A DNA stretch of 64,000 nt from Akebia trifoliata. Its lineage: Eukaryota; Streptophyta; Magnoliopsida; Ranunculales; Lardizabalaceae. Below the pieces are notes generated by a model that saw nothing but the letters and a program-made list of their open reading frames with translations, ran no database searches and was not told the DNA's origin. The DNA lies in assembly GCA_017979445.1 (NCBI GenBank), contig CM030717.1, positions 13,688,086 to 13,752,085 of the forward strand, read 5' to 3'. Below are positions 1-10,460 of the stretch, piece after piece (position 1 is the stretch's first letter; the number at the start of each line of letters is the position of its first letter). A program made the translations under genes and the position numbers.

Positions 1-366
1 ATTAGGGGCTTAAGAGAGATCAACATTTGTCACATTTTGGGAGGATGTGTAGATCATGGACTTGGAATGGGCTTGGTTTTGGGTTAGTATATGGACTTTG
101 TTTTAGACTTGAGTTAAGGTGTAGACTTTGATTCAGACTTAGGTTAGGATATTGGTGATGGATCAGTTAATAGAAAATGGATATGGATTCAGATTGGATT
201 AGGGATGAGATTTGAGCATGAAAAACCATATGACATGATGCATATATGAATGAAAATGGTGCCAAGTGGCAATGCGGGCCTATTAAGAGGCTTAAACTCT
301 AAATTGAAATCAATTCGAGAAAATTTTGAATTTTCTAATAGGTTCGTACAAATTGGGGTGTCTACC
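1..366 (-). repeat. Element A 3' LTR, partial (cut by window edge)
   Basis: The stretch resembles the right end of the LTR at 58,766-60,847: both have runs of 'ggacttgg' phrases, then 'gccaagtggcaatg', then a block ending in GGGGTGTCTAC. The expected terminal A (CA end) is C at 366. On the minus strand this is the U3 start of the LTR, directly after the polypurine tract. Confidence 0.75.
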
Positions 367-386
367 ACTGTCCCTCTTTGTAGGAG
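367..386 (-). promoter_or_regulatory. Polypurine tract of element A
   Basis: On the minus strand this is a purine-rich run containing CAAAGAGGGA just before the LTR TGTAGACACC-type start, the position of a plus-strand primer. The same CAAAGAGGGG core precedes the 3' LTRs of B (16,906), C (20,158) and D (51,259). Confidence 0.7.
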
Positions 387-426
387 TTACTTGCAAAGAA
401 TATATTAGAGCTTTATTTGTGGGAAC

Positions 427-890
427 CTAAAATGATTCATCACAAGATAATTGAAAACGTTGGATAGGTTGATGGTTTCTGTGAAGTATGGCTAGTACAT
501 CGACAAACTGATTCTTAGCTCGAGGCATGTAAGTGAACGAGATCCTAATGAAGTTTGAGCTTAGTTCTTCAAGGTATTCATGGTAAGGATTAATCTTTGT
601 TTTTGAGTCTTCCATTCCTCGATTGTTTGATAGACCACTAGACTTGAATCCCCAAATACATTGATTTCATCTACCTCACGTCAATTGCTGCCTTCAACCC
701 TGCATTACATGCTTTAAACTTTGCCTCGTTATTGAAACATTGGAATTCCAGCCAAATAGTAATAGGGAAATGAGACCCATCATTTTTTATTAAAACTACC
801 CTTATTATGTTTCCTTTCTAGTTTGTAGCTCCCTTAAAGTATATCTTCCAGCCTTACTTTTCATCACTATCTCTAACCTCGATTATTAAG
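427..890 (-). pseudogene. Archaeal-type RNase H (aRH) remnant of element A
   Basis: Minus-strand translation gives the aRH pattern in broken pieces: WKIYFKGATN (normally YFDGA, so the first catalytic Asp is Lys), FQCFNNEAKFKAC (normally TNNMAEYEAC), then in another frame NVFGDSSLVVYQ and, at 427-615, PYHEYLEELSSNF followed by FTYMPRAKNQFVDVLA. At least one frameshift separates the halves and stops occur. Such a domain degrades the RNA of RNA-DNA hybrids during reverse transcription; here it cannot be active. It lies directly upstream of the polypurine tract with no integrase between. Confidence 0.75.
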
Positions 891-1039
891 ATGGCTTCGT
901 GTAGAAAATTCGTCTTTAATTGCTCATACTCAGGTAATGGGTGTTCAACTAAGTGGTCAGTGATAGCTTGTTCCTTAATGGGTTTTTGGGTGACATAGGT
1001 GATGTCAAACTCAGATAGCAATAATTACCATTTTTTGGT

Positions 1040-2345
1040 ATGACCTATTAGTGTTGGCTTCTCAAAAAGATATTTGAGATGATCCATTTGAGAGATGAGC
1101 ATAGTTGAGTAGCTGAGGAGGTAATGGCGTAGTCGTTGAGATGCCCGAACCAATGTGCAACAAGTCTTTTAGACTACCGAGTACTTTGCCTCATAATCAG
1201 TGAACTTCTTACTGAGATAGTAAATGACTTGCCCTTTTTGACTTGACTCATCGTGTTGTCCCATCACATAGCCCATAAACGTTTCTTGCATCGAGATATA
1301 CATTAGCAAAGGTCACTTTGGTGTGGGAGGAACCAAGATTGGCGGATTGAGTAGATCCTTCTTTATCTTATCAAAGGCTTCCTGATAGTTCTCATTCCAT
1401 GCTTTCGGTATATCTTTTCTAAGCAGCTAAAAGATTGGTTCGTAGATAGGTGTGATATATGCAATGAATCTATTGATATACTATATTATGCCTAGAAATG
1501 CTCTAACGTCTCTTTCTGACACTGGTGCCTTCATTTCGAGAATGTATTTGGTCTTTGCTAGATCTATCTTGATGCCTCTTTTATTGACGATGAAGCCTAA
1601 CAACTTGCCTAACATTGCTTTGAAGATGTATTTTGTCGGATTGAGCCTGATACTGTACTTTTTTAGTCAATCAAATAACTTCATCAAGTTTATCGAATGA
1701 TTTTCCTTTAAGCTAGACTTAGCTGTCATGTCATCCACATAAACCTCCATTTATTTATGGATCATGTCGTGGAATAAAATCGTCATCGCACGTTGATAGG
1801 TTACCCTGATATTCTTAAGTTTGAATGGTATAACTTTGTAATGAAAAGTGCCATAGGATGAGATGAATGTCGTTTTCTCTTGATCTTCTTCTACCATTCT
1901 TATTTGATTATAGCTGGAGAAATTGTCAATAAATGAGAACATGCCATGCCCTGTTGTACTATAGACTAGAGTGTCACTGTGAGATAGTGGAAAATCATCT
2001 TTAAGGCTGGCTTTGTTCAAGTCCCGATAGTCGACACCCATTCGCACCTTCCCATCCTTCTTTGGTACTAGAACGACATTGGCTAACCATTCTAGTTATG
2101 TAGACACTACGAGAAAACCTGCTTGGAACTATTTCATTACTTTATCTTTAACCTTGAGTGTCCATTCTGGTTTGAATCTTCTCAACTTTTGCTTGATTGG
2201 CTTACTTCTAGGAGCAATTGAAAATTTGTGAACGACGAGATCTGTGTCTAGGCTAAGCATATATTCGTAGGACCAAGCCAAGATATCTTGATAGCTACGC
2301 AGTTGTTCAACCATTTCTTCTTTTTGTTGAGGTGTTAACAATGCT
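1040..2345 (-). pseudogene. Reverse transcriptase and RNase H remnant of element A
   Basis: The N-terminal part (2,129-2,341) has LRSYQDILAWSYEYM and KQKLRRFKPE, the known start of Tat RT. The palm follows at 1,751-2,047 with VDYRDLNKASLKDDFPL, motif A FIDNFSSYNQ (Asp kept) and TYQRAMTILFHDMIHK. A TAA at 1,751-1,753 sits just before MEVYVDDM; the YVDD active site is at 1,730-1,741. RNase H follows at about 1,040-1,290 with MGQHDESSQ, YYLSKKFTDYEAKYS and a stop, then RLRHYLLSYST. The catalytic letters survive while the frame does not, as expected from neutral decay. Confidence 0.85.
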
Positions 2346-3600
2346 CTGATTTTTACAACACGTGGGTCATCTTCGGTGCTAAGATTAACTGAGTTTGTAT
2401 GCTCAATATTTGGTTATACACTTTTTTCATGTTGTTTTAAAAGTCATTAATTTCTTTGGGAGGGTACTTTACTTCGTCATTTGATTCTTATTCAATTCCC
2501 ATGAGATCGAAGTCAAGTTCGAGATTAAAGTCGTACTCGTCCCTTTCATATTCTATTATGTCCCAAAGTTTATTTGATTGAGACAAACCCTTCAGATTAT
2601 GAGAAATTTTATTTTTGATTTTTGGAAAATACCTAATTTTTTTTAGATTTTGAAGGCTTTTTGATTTTTTGATTTTTGAAAAGTTTTTTATCTTTTTGAT
2701 TTTTAAGTGCTATTTTTCGAACATCTAAAATAAGAAGAGCAATTATGTAAATTCATTAGTAAAAATATGAAGCTCTCAAAATAGTTTTTCCCTGATGACG
2801 AGGGCTCATTATGATCCTCAAGTGAATTGGATTTGCTTAACGATGGTTTTTTAGGCTACAACAGCCTTAATAGTGATAGAGAACTCCTAATTGTTCACAT
2901 TCTCCCCTTCCTTTATGGGCTAGATGAGGTGAGACGGTGGTTGTTCTGATAATTCTGAGATGACCATCACTTCCGACTGACAATTTTTAGAGCTAGGCTT
3001 AGCTCCTCATAAGTTTGGTGGAATGATTACTGATGCCCAGTCGATGCTGGTTGGAAACGGAGAATCATTTTTTTTTACTCATGGTAACTTCCTATTTCGT
3101 GGGCTCTCTTATTGTTTCTTGTGATTCTTCGTCGAAATTTCCATTGAATAAAATATCAACACCATCCACAAAGGAGGGTTGGGACTCAGCAATCGAGTCT
3201 TTTTGCACGTATTTTGGTTTGAGACTTATAGTTCTTGGCTTCCTTGCTGGCTTTGGTGGTAGTTGTTTTGATAGGCTATCGGGTCTAGCTTGTGATATTG
3301 GAAAGCTAACGCTGATATAAGGGACCTTGCCCAGGTTTCAGACATTTGGCTCTCGGTTCTGTCTTCTTACAAATCGGAGTTCCTTTTTCTTGTCGTTTAT
3401 GTCATTAATATCTTTCTTTGTGGGTCTGAAGTCGAGATCGAAATAAGGGGTATGCTTACTTGCAATAATTAGAATGGTTTCTACCCTTTCCTTCCAGTCT
3501 TAAACCTTGCTTGAGTCAATAGCCAATTTCTTTCATTATCCGTCCAATCATCAGGTTTACTTTTGACAACTCTACTCTTGTCCTTTCTTTTCCTTTTTCG
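2346..3600 (-). other. Element A protease-RT linker, no intact frame
   Basis: The stretch between the protease and RT remnants. A short phrase PPKEINDF near 2,450 on the minus strand matches in place and kind the acidic linker of element D at 55,280-55,588 (VPKELKKLVEHHEEG). I see no other domain; the plus-strand frame at 3,033-3,320 has no recognisable motif. Confidence 0.5.
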
Positions 3601-4310
3601 ACCTAGTTGACAATAGTGAACTGGTAAGAGTGGTACATTGCTTTGTCTTTAGTCATTTCCACATCTATGAATGGTATGTCCGGAGTTCGGCCAACTAGGA
3701 TTAAGTTCTCTGCTAGAATTGATATCATCTTTTGTCCCATTATGAATTTTACCCGTTGGTGTAGAGAATATGGTACTGCCCCTACAATATGAATCCATAG
3801 CCTCCGTAACAGAAGATTGAACGTTGTTGGAATGTCCATGACCTCAAAGGTAACTTCAAAAGTACAAGGGTCGATAGTGATTGGCAAATCAATTTCTCTG
3901 AAAGAGTTCCTCATTGAGCTGTCAAATCCTCAGACTACCTCGTTGTTGGGCTTGAATTAAGACCAGTTCGCGTTCAGTTTGTGAAAAATCTTTAAAGGGT
4001 AGATATTTAAGGTTGAGTTACTGTCAATTAGCACTTTGGCAATAATCATGCCTTTACGCATGACCATAATATTTAGTGGTTCAATATGTCCACGTCCCTC
4101 CTAAATAAATCTACTTTCTGTAAAGATGATCGGGTTAGAGGGCCGTGATTTGTCTTACGGTCTATTCTAGTTGTGCAAGTGAAGTGGTCATCGGTACCTG
4201 TGACTCACCCAAGACTTTTAAAAGTACTTGCTGATGTTCTTCTGAGTTTTGTAAGAGACTTAAGATAGTGATTTATGTCGAGGACTTGTTTAGTTGTTCC
4301 ACTACATTGA
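3600..4310 (-). pseudogene. Retroviral-type aspartic protease remnant of element A
   Basis: Minus-strand translation gives GHIEPLNIMVMRKGMII and VLIDSNSTLNIYPL around 4,020-4,085, then FREIDLPITIDPCTFEVTF, VMDIPTTFNLLLRRLWIH and VGAVPYSLHQRVKFI at 3,603-3,914. In this family the active site normally reads D-N/S-G-S; here it reads DSNS, so the glycine appears lost. A stop splits the two halves. The same order is seen, better kept, in element D at 56,350-57,090. The protease would cut the Gag-Pol polyprotein inside the particle. Confidence 0.75.
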
Positions 4311-4890
4311 ACTCACTCTTGCGGATAAGTTTAATGAAGTCTGTAGTCTCTTTGTCTGTCACTTTTTTTACTTTTTTTCCCTACCTTGTTTTCCTTACTT
4401 TTTCCTTTTTCCATCCTCTTTTCATTATTTTCTTCTACTACTACTTTTTTATCATCACTGTCTTTTTTGGTGTTTTGTGACGTGTCCTAGTCTTGGTCAT
4501 GTGATCGATATCTGCAATCATAACTTTTTCATTATTTTTATTCTCGTTGAAGTAATAATGATTATCTCATAGCTCCACGGGAAGGGTTTAGGGGAATATA
4601 TGGTTATGGGGGATGGTTCTACGTGGAGGATGAGTGGTGATGGTTCAGATGAAGGTGTAATACTAGTTTGAAGGGGATTTGAAGGGGTGTAAGGAATGAC
4701 TATGGTGGTTGTGAGGATGAAACATATGGTATGTGAAGAGGTAGGCGAGAAAATTAGTTCTTAAGGTTAGGAGATGCGTATGGAATGATGAGTAGATGTC
4801 GGATGGTGGAACTTGTGAACTGGGTATCAGAATAGATGATTTGTCTAGATATCCTAAACAGTAATGGGCTGGAGTTTACGGTATGTTGGG
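4311..4890 (-). other. Element A gag-protease linker
   Basis: A low-complexity, T- and CT-rich stretch on the plus strand, which is Lys/Glu-rich coding on the minus strand in this family (compare element D 57,373-57,651, rich in K and E). No intact frame or motif. The hydrophobic plus-strand frames at 4,268-4,572 are shadows of the pyrimidine run. Confidence 0.45.
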
Positions 4891-4898
4891 AAAAAGCA

Positions 4899-6576
4899 TT
4901 AACAATCAGCATTACTGGTTTTTTTAATTAAGTGGACCTGGACTTTTGCTCTTATGGGAGCTATCAGCACTGAGGGGTTCAAGTTAGATTCCTCTTTTAC
5001 AACTATGTTCACTGCAGGTCCATTTCCATATCGGTTATGGGCAGGCATAGGGTTTTGATTGATGTTTTGTTGTGGACCTTGTTTTGCTGAACCATCCAGT
5101 ATGATGACTTTCCTATCAATCAGATTTTGTACCTGGTGCTTAAGCTGCCAACATTGATCAGTAGAGTACCCTGATGCACCCATATGAAACTCGTAGAAGA
5201 GGTTGGGATTGTATCCTGGTCCTTTAACAACTTTCAGGTTCAGTGGTCGCTTAGTAAGGTACTATCCCCGGAGTAATATGGGAAGTAGTTCCGACAATGT
5301 CATTGGTAGCTTGGTAAATACCCTATTGATCATATTAGGTCTTGTTTGCTGGTTCTAACCGAACTATGGAGTTTGTTGTATTGGCATAGCTTGTGGAGTA
5401 ATCATTCGGAAGAGATTCTACGGCCCTAGAGCCCAAACAACTTGAGTTACTGGCGTCCAAGGGACTTGAGGTGCCTATTACCTCTGAATCGATGCCTGAA
5501 TAAAAAAAGGTTGACTGGGTTGTATGTTGTTGACTTGGGTCTCTTCTCTTTTCTTAACTAAAGGCACTGAGTTTTTTGTATCGATATCTATGATGTTGCC
5601 CTTAAGGCAGTGAAATCAAATATTAGACCGGTTTGGATCCTATCTTCAACTCGGTCTGCTACTTGAACCAAATTGGAGAAGTGCCCGTGGTATGTCCTAC
5701 CAAATGGGTGTAGAATGAATGTCCTATTGTAGAAATGGACGTGGTGTTTATCTCTTACTCGGTCATGACTAACCTTACTTGGGAGGCTGACTCTCGCCAC
5801 TTTTGAGCGTATTCCTTCACTATTTTTTTTATTTTCTCGTCATTCGTGCCAAATCATTTCGATCTAGACCAACATATGTATTAAACCTATAGTTGTGTCA
5901 GAACATTTTAGCTAGATCCTACCAGTTCTTGATAAGCAAGTGGTCCAATCCTGAGAACCTTTAAGTGCTAACCTAGTTAGACTTCTTTGAAATAATTTTA
6001 CCTGCAATCTGTCGTCTTCATTGTATTAGCACATCGATCCATAATACAATTTGATATGCGATAGAGGGCACCTGATGCCATTATACTTATCAAATTCTAA
6101 GCATTTGAACTTAATCGACAGTGATACGTTAGAGTAGAAACAAAAATCCATGAATCTAGTTCCTTCTAGGGTGTTTGTGTCCTTGATTCTTCTCATCTCT
6201 TCTTGAAAAGATTCAATCTATTGGGTCATTTTCTCAGCAATAGTACTCTTGGCTTCGGAAACCCTAAAGTCTCACTCGTCGTCTAGGATGATCACAAAAG
6301 GTAGTTGATTATATGGGATGTAAAGTGGAGGGCATTGATACGCTAGCATCGTACGAAGTGGGGTGGCTTGTTGTCCGGGCTGTTGTTGCTCAGGAGGTTC
6401 GAGGTTTGAAAAAATGCTTGGTGTTGAACGGCTTGTGCTTGTAGGAAATTAGTACTACTTAAGATTACAATCAGCATTTTTTCTTATCTTTATGTTGTTT
6501 TCAACAACATTACTATCCTTGTGTTAGCTTTCGCCAGTTTAGTCCTAACTAGTTGTGGGTCTTATGAGTTACTCAT
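4899..6576 (-). pseudogene. gag remnant of element A
   Basis: The start is best placed at ATG 6,574-6,576 (MSNS, then TAA, then DPQLVRTKLAKANTR). Central pieces include KEYAQKWRESASQV and HSFYTHLVGHTTG (5,588-5,830), a typical Tat capsid region. The C-terminal part at 4,899-5,183 has HMGASGYSTDQCWQLKHQVQ and PMPAHN, the nucleocapsid region. Many stops are present. The homologous parts in element D are at 57,900-58,765 and 60,853-62,967. The product would form the cytoplasmic particle shell. Confidence 0.75.
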
Positions 6577-6769
6577 AGTTGATTAAGATCGAAGGAAATA
6601 TGGAGGTTTCTTAGGGTTTGTATTTTTTTCGTTTGGCCATCTGTAGATGCAAAGATATTATGTTATTATATTACAGGAGAGAATAAAATGCATGATGTTT
6701 TATTTGGTCTTACAATTATTAGGGATGACACCCAAAAATAATTTTAATTAAATAAATTTAAGAGTGAGA
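6577..6769 (-). other. Element A leader next to gag
   Basis: Untranslated region just 5' of gag on the minus strand. No motif is recognised. Confidence 0.4.
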
Positions 6770-7170
6770 TTCGTCATCACGGAGCTAGTGTCAAGTGTTT
6801 TTGAAATCATTGGTTACATCAGCACAGAGCTGGATTGATTGTTTTTGAAATTGTAGGTTACATCAGTACAGAGTTAACATTAACACGAAGCTGGCATCAA
6901 CACAGAGTCAGCATCTGCACGGGACCTGCTTGTGTGTTTTTTTAAAATAATATTACATCAGCATGTAGCTGACATCAACACAGAGTTGGTATAATTCAAA
7001 AAAGTATTACGTTAGCATGAAGCTGGCATCAACACGGAGTTAATATAATTTTAAAAAAATTACATCAGCATGGAGCTGGCATCAATATGGTGTTAGTATA
7101 ATTAAGAAAAAATATTACATTAGCACAGAGCTGGCATCAACACGGAGTTGGTACAACATTTTGTAAAAAT
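6770..7170 (-). repeat. About 54-bp tandem hairpin array in element A leader
   Basis: The phrase attaca/attacg recurs at 6,952, 7,006, 7,059 and 7,113, a period near 54 bp. Each unit holds two small inverted repeats with similar loops: CAGC-5 nt-GCTG (as in catcagcatggagctggc) and CAAC-5 nt-GTTG (as in catcaacacggagttggt). The stem change G to A in one arm is matched by C to T in the other. The left part of the array is more decayed. Confidence 0.7.
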
Positions 7171-7239
7171 AAATTACTACAAGCAAGTCAAGTTGGAAAA
7201 ACATATTTTTTGTTACTCCAAATCCATTTATCTGAATTC

Positions 7240-7410
7240 AAGATCGGCCAATTAGATCCCCAAGGAAGTGGTGGCGCACAATACTTTAGCAAGAATACTT
7301 TTAAGTCACCTCATTTTCTTGAATAAACATGTCAATTTCCCTCGTATTAACAGGACAAGATCATTCTTACACACTGACTTTGATCAAGAATTGCAATTAG
7401 TGCTTTAAAA
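7240..7410 (-). repeat. Conserved leader module shared by elements A, B and C
   Basis: Features in order on the plus strand are 'gatcccc', 'gtggcgcacaat', 'agcaag', 'ttaa', 'gacaagatc', then 'tttgatcaagaa' and 'tgcaatta'. The same order occurs at 26,955-27,120 in C, and reversed at about 12,545-12,715 in B. In all three elements it lies in the region 5' of gag or of its former place. Its role is unknown. Confidence 0.6.
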
Positions 7411-7499
7411 TTTTTTTTTTTTACTTTTTTAATTTTTTTTCAAATCAAAAAATAATTTGATTAATTTGGATTGATCGATTGATTGTTGATTTTGTTTAA

Positions 7500-7933
7500 T
7501 CACACATAAACCATGGACATGGTTTGAAATTGGAAGATGGGCCTGGTTTGGGTAAATTGTAGATCATGAACCCTATTTGGGTTGAATAGGGATCATAGAC
7601 CTTGTTTGGGTCAAATTTAGATTGTTGATTCGATTTGGGAATGGATACGGGTCGGGGACCCAATTCAGGTTGCATATGGGTTGGGGACCCGATTTGGATT
7701 GGATATAGGTCATGGACCCTATTCGGGTTGGATTCAGGTCGTGAACCCGATTTGGATTGGATATGGGTCGTTGACCCAATTAGAAATGGATATGGGTCGT
7801 AGACCTAATTCGGATTGGATATGGGTCATGGACCCAATTCGGCTTGAATTCGGGTCATTGACCCAATTTGAAAATGGATATGGGTCGTGGACCTGATTTG
7901 GATTGGATATAGGTCATGGACCCAATTCAGGTG
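7500..7933 (-). repeat. GGGTC-n3-GACCC hairpin array
   Basis: Degenerate tandem repeat with a unit near 29 bp (58-bp doublets) based on 'ggattggatatgggtcatgg'. Most units hold a 5-bp palindrome GGGTC-3 nt-GACCC with loops ggg, gtt, atg or att; some have a G-T wobble (GGGTT ggg GACCC). The open frames on both strands here (7,573-7,896) are products of the repeat. Element B is inserted at its right end. Confidence 0.75.
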
Positions 7934-8559
7934 TGTAAACACCCCATTTTTGCACTCGCCTGATTAATCAACTCGTCAACCTGATCGCAACGGTTCCCAA
8001 TGATGGATGATCATTCCAATGTTTTACTTGTTACCAGATATGTTCAGAAATTCAGATGAGATATCTCAAACTAACAAAACTATAGAAACTACGCTACGCT
8101 ACGCTAGAAAAATATAATCCTAAAAACATATAAATCATTATTTCACAGACAAAAAGAAGTTTTACTATAAAAATCACTAAAAAATGATCAAATTATCAAA
8201 ATACCCCTAACATCAAAACATCCCTAGAGCCTACATTATGCTTAGGAAAAGCCTTTCAAACACGTAAAACAACAAATCAAAACCAAATAAACCATTTCGT
8301 CAATTTTCACAAAATTTGACAAAATTATGAAAATGCCCCTCATAAAATTCACGACCATTTCGCACAAAAATTTTCATAAATGACACAAACCAATATTCCA
8401 ATTGAATTCCTTATAAAAAATCGATTTTAAAACATCCTGGAACATTGAAAAACAACTTAAAACACAGAAAGTCTTCTCCAAGGACAAAACGATCATTTTA
8501 ATTTTAATAATTAAAAATTCCTAGATTAATAATTAAAATATTAATTAATGTAAAATGAA

Positions 8560-8815
8560 ATCTTAATTAAAATTAAAATCAATCAAGTAAGACTAAAGTC
8601 AAAATCGTAAAGTCAATCAAGTGAGACTAAAGTCAAAATTAAAGTCAATCAAATGAGACTAAAGTCAAAATCTTAAAGTCAATCAAGTGAGACTAAAGTC
8701 AAAATCTTAAAGTTAATTAAGTAAGACTAAAGTCAAAATCTTACAGTCAATCAAGTAAGACTAGAAGTCAAAATCTTAAAGTCAATCAAATGAAACTAAA
8801 AGTCAAAACCCTAAT
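8560..8815 (+). repeat. U3 subrepeats with GACT/AGTC palindromes
   Basis: About seven degenerate units of roughly 30-35 bp built from 'aagtcaatcaagtgagact' and 'gactaaagtcaaaatc'. Each holds the palindrome GACTAAAGTC (stem GACT/AGTC). The same array is in the 3' LTR at 17,560-17,800 and, reversed, in element C at 19,040-19,385 and 30,400-30,745. Its place upstream of the TATA box fits an enhancer-like U3 repeat. Confidence 0.7.
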
Positions 8816-8992
8816 ATAATTCTAATTAAATATTAATTTTATTTAAAACAATTCTAATTAAACTATAACTCTACCTAAAATAATTCTATTTAAATTATAA
8901 CTCTATTTAAAACAATTTTAATTAAACATTAACTCTATTTAAAACAATTCCAATTAAACACTAACTTTATCAAAACAAGCACATAAAAAATT

Positions 8993-9000
8993 TATAAATA
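8993..9000 (+). promoter_or_regulatory. TATA box, element B 5' LTR
   Basis: TATAAATA followed by GGGG, downstream of the U3 subrepeats. The same motif is at 17,985-17,992 in the 3' LTR and, reversed, at 19,006-19,013 and 30,365-30,372 in element C. Confidence 0.65.
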
Positions 9001-9589
9001 GGGGTTCCTACAACCTATTTTGGTATGAAAAAATAAATCCTAAGAAAAGTAAGTCAAAAAGTTTTCCTAGCCTCCCATATACCTGAATTTTGAAGCCCTA
9101 ACTCCTTACCTAAGATCCATATCCCAATTTTAGCCCACAAAACATCTAGAAGCTCTTCAAAAATACTCAGAAATTCAGAAATAATCAGAAATTTCATATC
9201 GAAGAAGAAAGTACCTCATCTTGGAGATCTGGAGTGAACCGGTGATAGAACGAGGCGAGGAGTGCTGTACAAAGAGTTGTGCTATCAGATCTGAGGGAAC
9301 AAAATCATTGTATTTATAAAGGTATTTTTTTTATTATTAAGGTCTTTTTAGCAATGTAGTTCTATTTGGAAATAAGTAGAGACCGGCATTTGTCGGACGG
9401 AGTTGGTGTCTAACACCTTCCAACTCCGTAATATGATCTCCGGACTCGGTATGCTTTAAGTAAATTGGTCATTTTTATCTGTTTAGAGTCAGTATTCGGT
9501 TCCTAGACCGTAATAACTAGGTGGCGACTCCCAAACCTCAAAGGTCAAAAGCGGATCCGCGCACCTCGCGGATCGAGGGAGCTTTTAGT

Positions 9590-9607
9590 GGCGACTCCAC
9601 TGGGGAC
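9590..9607 (+). promoter_or_regulatory. Primer binding site of element B
   Basis: TGGCGACTCCACTGGGGA starts one base after the LTR end. It begins with TGG, as required to pair with a tRNA 3' CCA. This type is common in Tat/Ogre elements; I believe the primer is tRNA-Arg, but have not checked. Element C has the same site, reversed, at 29,747-29,764. Confidence 0.85.
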
Positions 9608-10076
9608 AATTGAGGATCAGACTTGGAAGGCCTCAAATGTAGGATGCATTGCTAGTAGGACCTTTTTTTATTTGATTTTTAGTTATTTATTTATTTGTTT
9701 ATTTTTTTATCATTCTTTTTTGCTTAATTATGAATCATTTGTTTGAATTCCAAATACTTTGTTTGACACATTTTCATGGTTCAATCTATGATTATTCGGA
9801 ATGACCCTAAATAATGCAGGATGTCAAGAGGATAATAGTGTAGAAAAAATGATTGTTGAACCATTCTCATTATTTGGTTTATTTTATATTTTTGGATTGT
9901 ATTATCTTTTCTTAGCATTATTTGGATTGATTTTGGAAAGGTCATTTTGGAGTATCTTTTTTTATGATTCAATCTAGGGTCGTTTTGGGATGACCCTAAA
10001 TAATGAAAGATTCAAATTGACATAAATTGATGATAGAATGATGGTGGTTGGGATGTGAGTTATGGATTTAAAAAAT

Positions 10077-10082
<6 letters not shown>

Positions 10083-10152
<70 letters not shown>
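10083..10152. repeat. (TA)n microsatellite
   Basis: About 35 TA repeats. The minus-strand frame with a run of Ile-Tyr here is a product of the repeat. Confidence 0.95.
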
Positions 10153-10156
<4 letters not shown>

Positions 10157-10398
10157 GATGAATTTTTGCACGTTACTAGGCATAGGCGATGAGTTATAGA
10201 AAAAAATTATTTGTGAGTAATGCACTAAGAAACGAAAAAATTGCCTTTTTTAATGTTGTTCATGATGAGAAGAGGATAACAATAAAAAAAATCAGAAAAC
10301 AATTATAAAAAAAAAAGGTTTTTTTTTTGGTGTGTTGTTAGTAGAAATCCGTTTCTGCTGTTTCTATCTTCTTCTCCACAAAGAAGAGGACGAAAATC

Positions 10399-10422
10399 AG
10401 CAGAGAGAGAGATGAGATAGTC

Positions 10423-10457
<35 letters not shown>
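10399..10457. repeat. GA/CT tract with a long palindrome
   Basis: A GA run ending in GATGAGA, three bases TAG, then TCTCATC and a (CT)n run. The arms pair over about 14 bp, so the tract can form a hairpin. Confidence 0.85.

Positions 10458-10460
<3 letters not shown>

Larger units (their letters stand above)
1..7933 (-). mobile_element. Element A: decayed Tat-lineage Ty3/gypsy retrotransposon
   Basis: Read on the minus strand, the order is leader with repeats, gag, protease, reverse transcriptase, RNase H, a second (archaeal-type) RNase H, polypurine tract and the start of the 3' LTR. A second RNase H after the first is the known hallmark of the Tat lineage. Every reading frame has stops or frameshifts, so the copy is dead. 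No integrase is seen between the second RNase H and the polypurine tract, where Tat elements normally carry it. The right end is cut by the 5' LTR of element B at 7,934; no 5' LTR of A is recognised. Confidence 0.8.
7934..9588 (+). repeat. Element B 5' LTR
   Basis: It begins TGTAAACACCCC and ends in GGGAGCTTTTA right before the PBS; the usual CA end has become TA. It aligns along most of its length with 16,920-18,407 and, more distantly, with the reverse complement of the element C LTRs, which shows that B and C belong to one family. Length is 1,655 bp. Confidence 0.85.

Noticed and set aside
2104..2118. CACTACGAGAAAACC as a CACTA transposon end
   Set aside because: It lies inside continuous RT homology on the minus strand (QAGFLVVST) and has no partner.
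4268..4572. Hydrophobic plus-strand frames as small membrane proteins
   Set aside because: Antisense shadows of the charged gag-protease linker of element A.
6770..7170. CRISPR-like array
   Set aside because: The units are degenerate, have no unique spacers of constant size and lie in a plant retroelement leader.
7573..7896. Overlapping frames on both strands with repeated NPI/WIGYGS words
   Set aside because: They are translations of the GGGTC/GACCC tandem repeat.
10083..10225. Membrane protein frame with Ile-Tyr run
   Set aside because: Translation of a (TA)n microsatellite.
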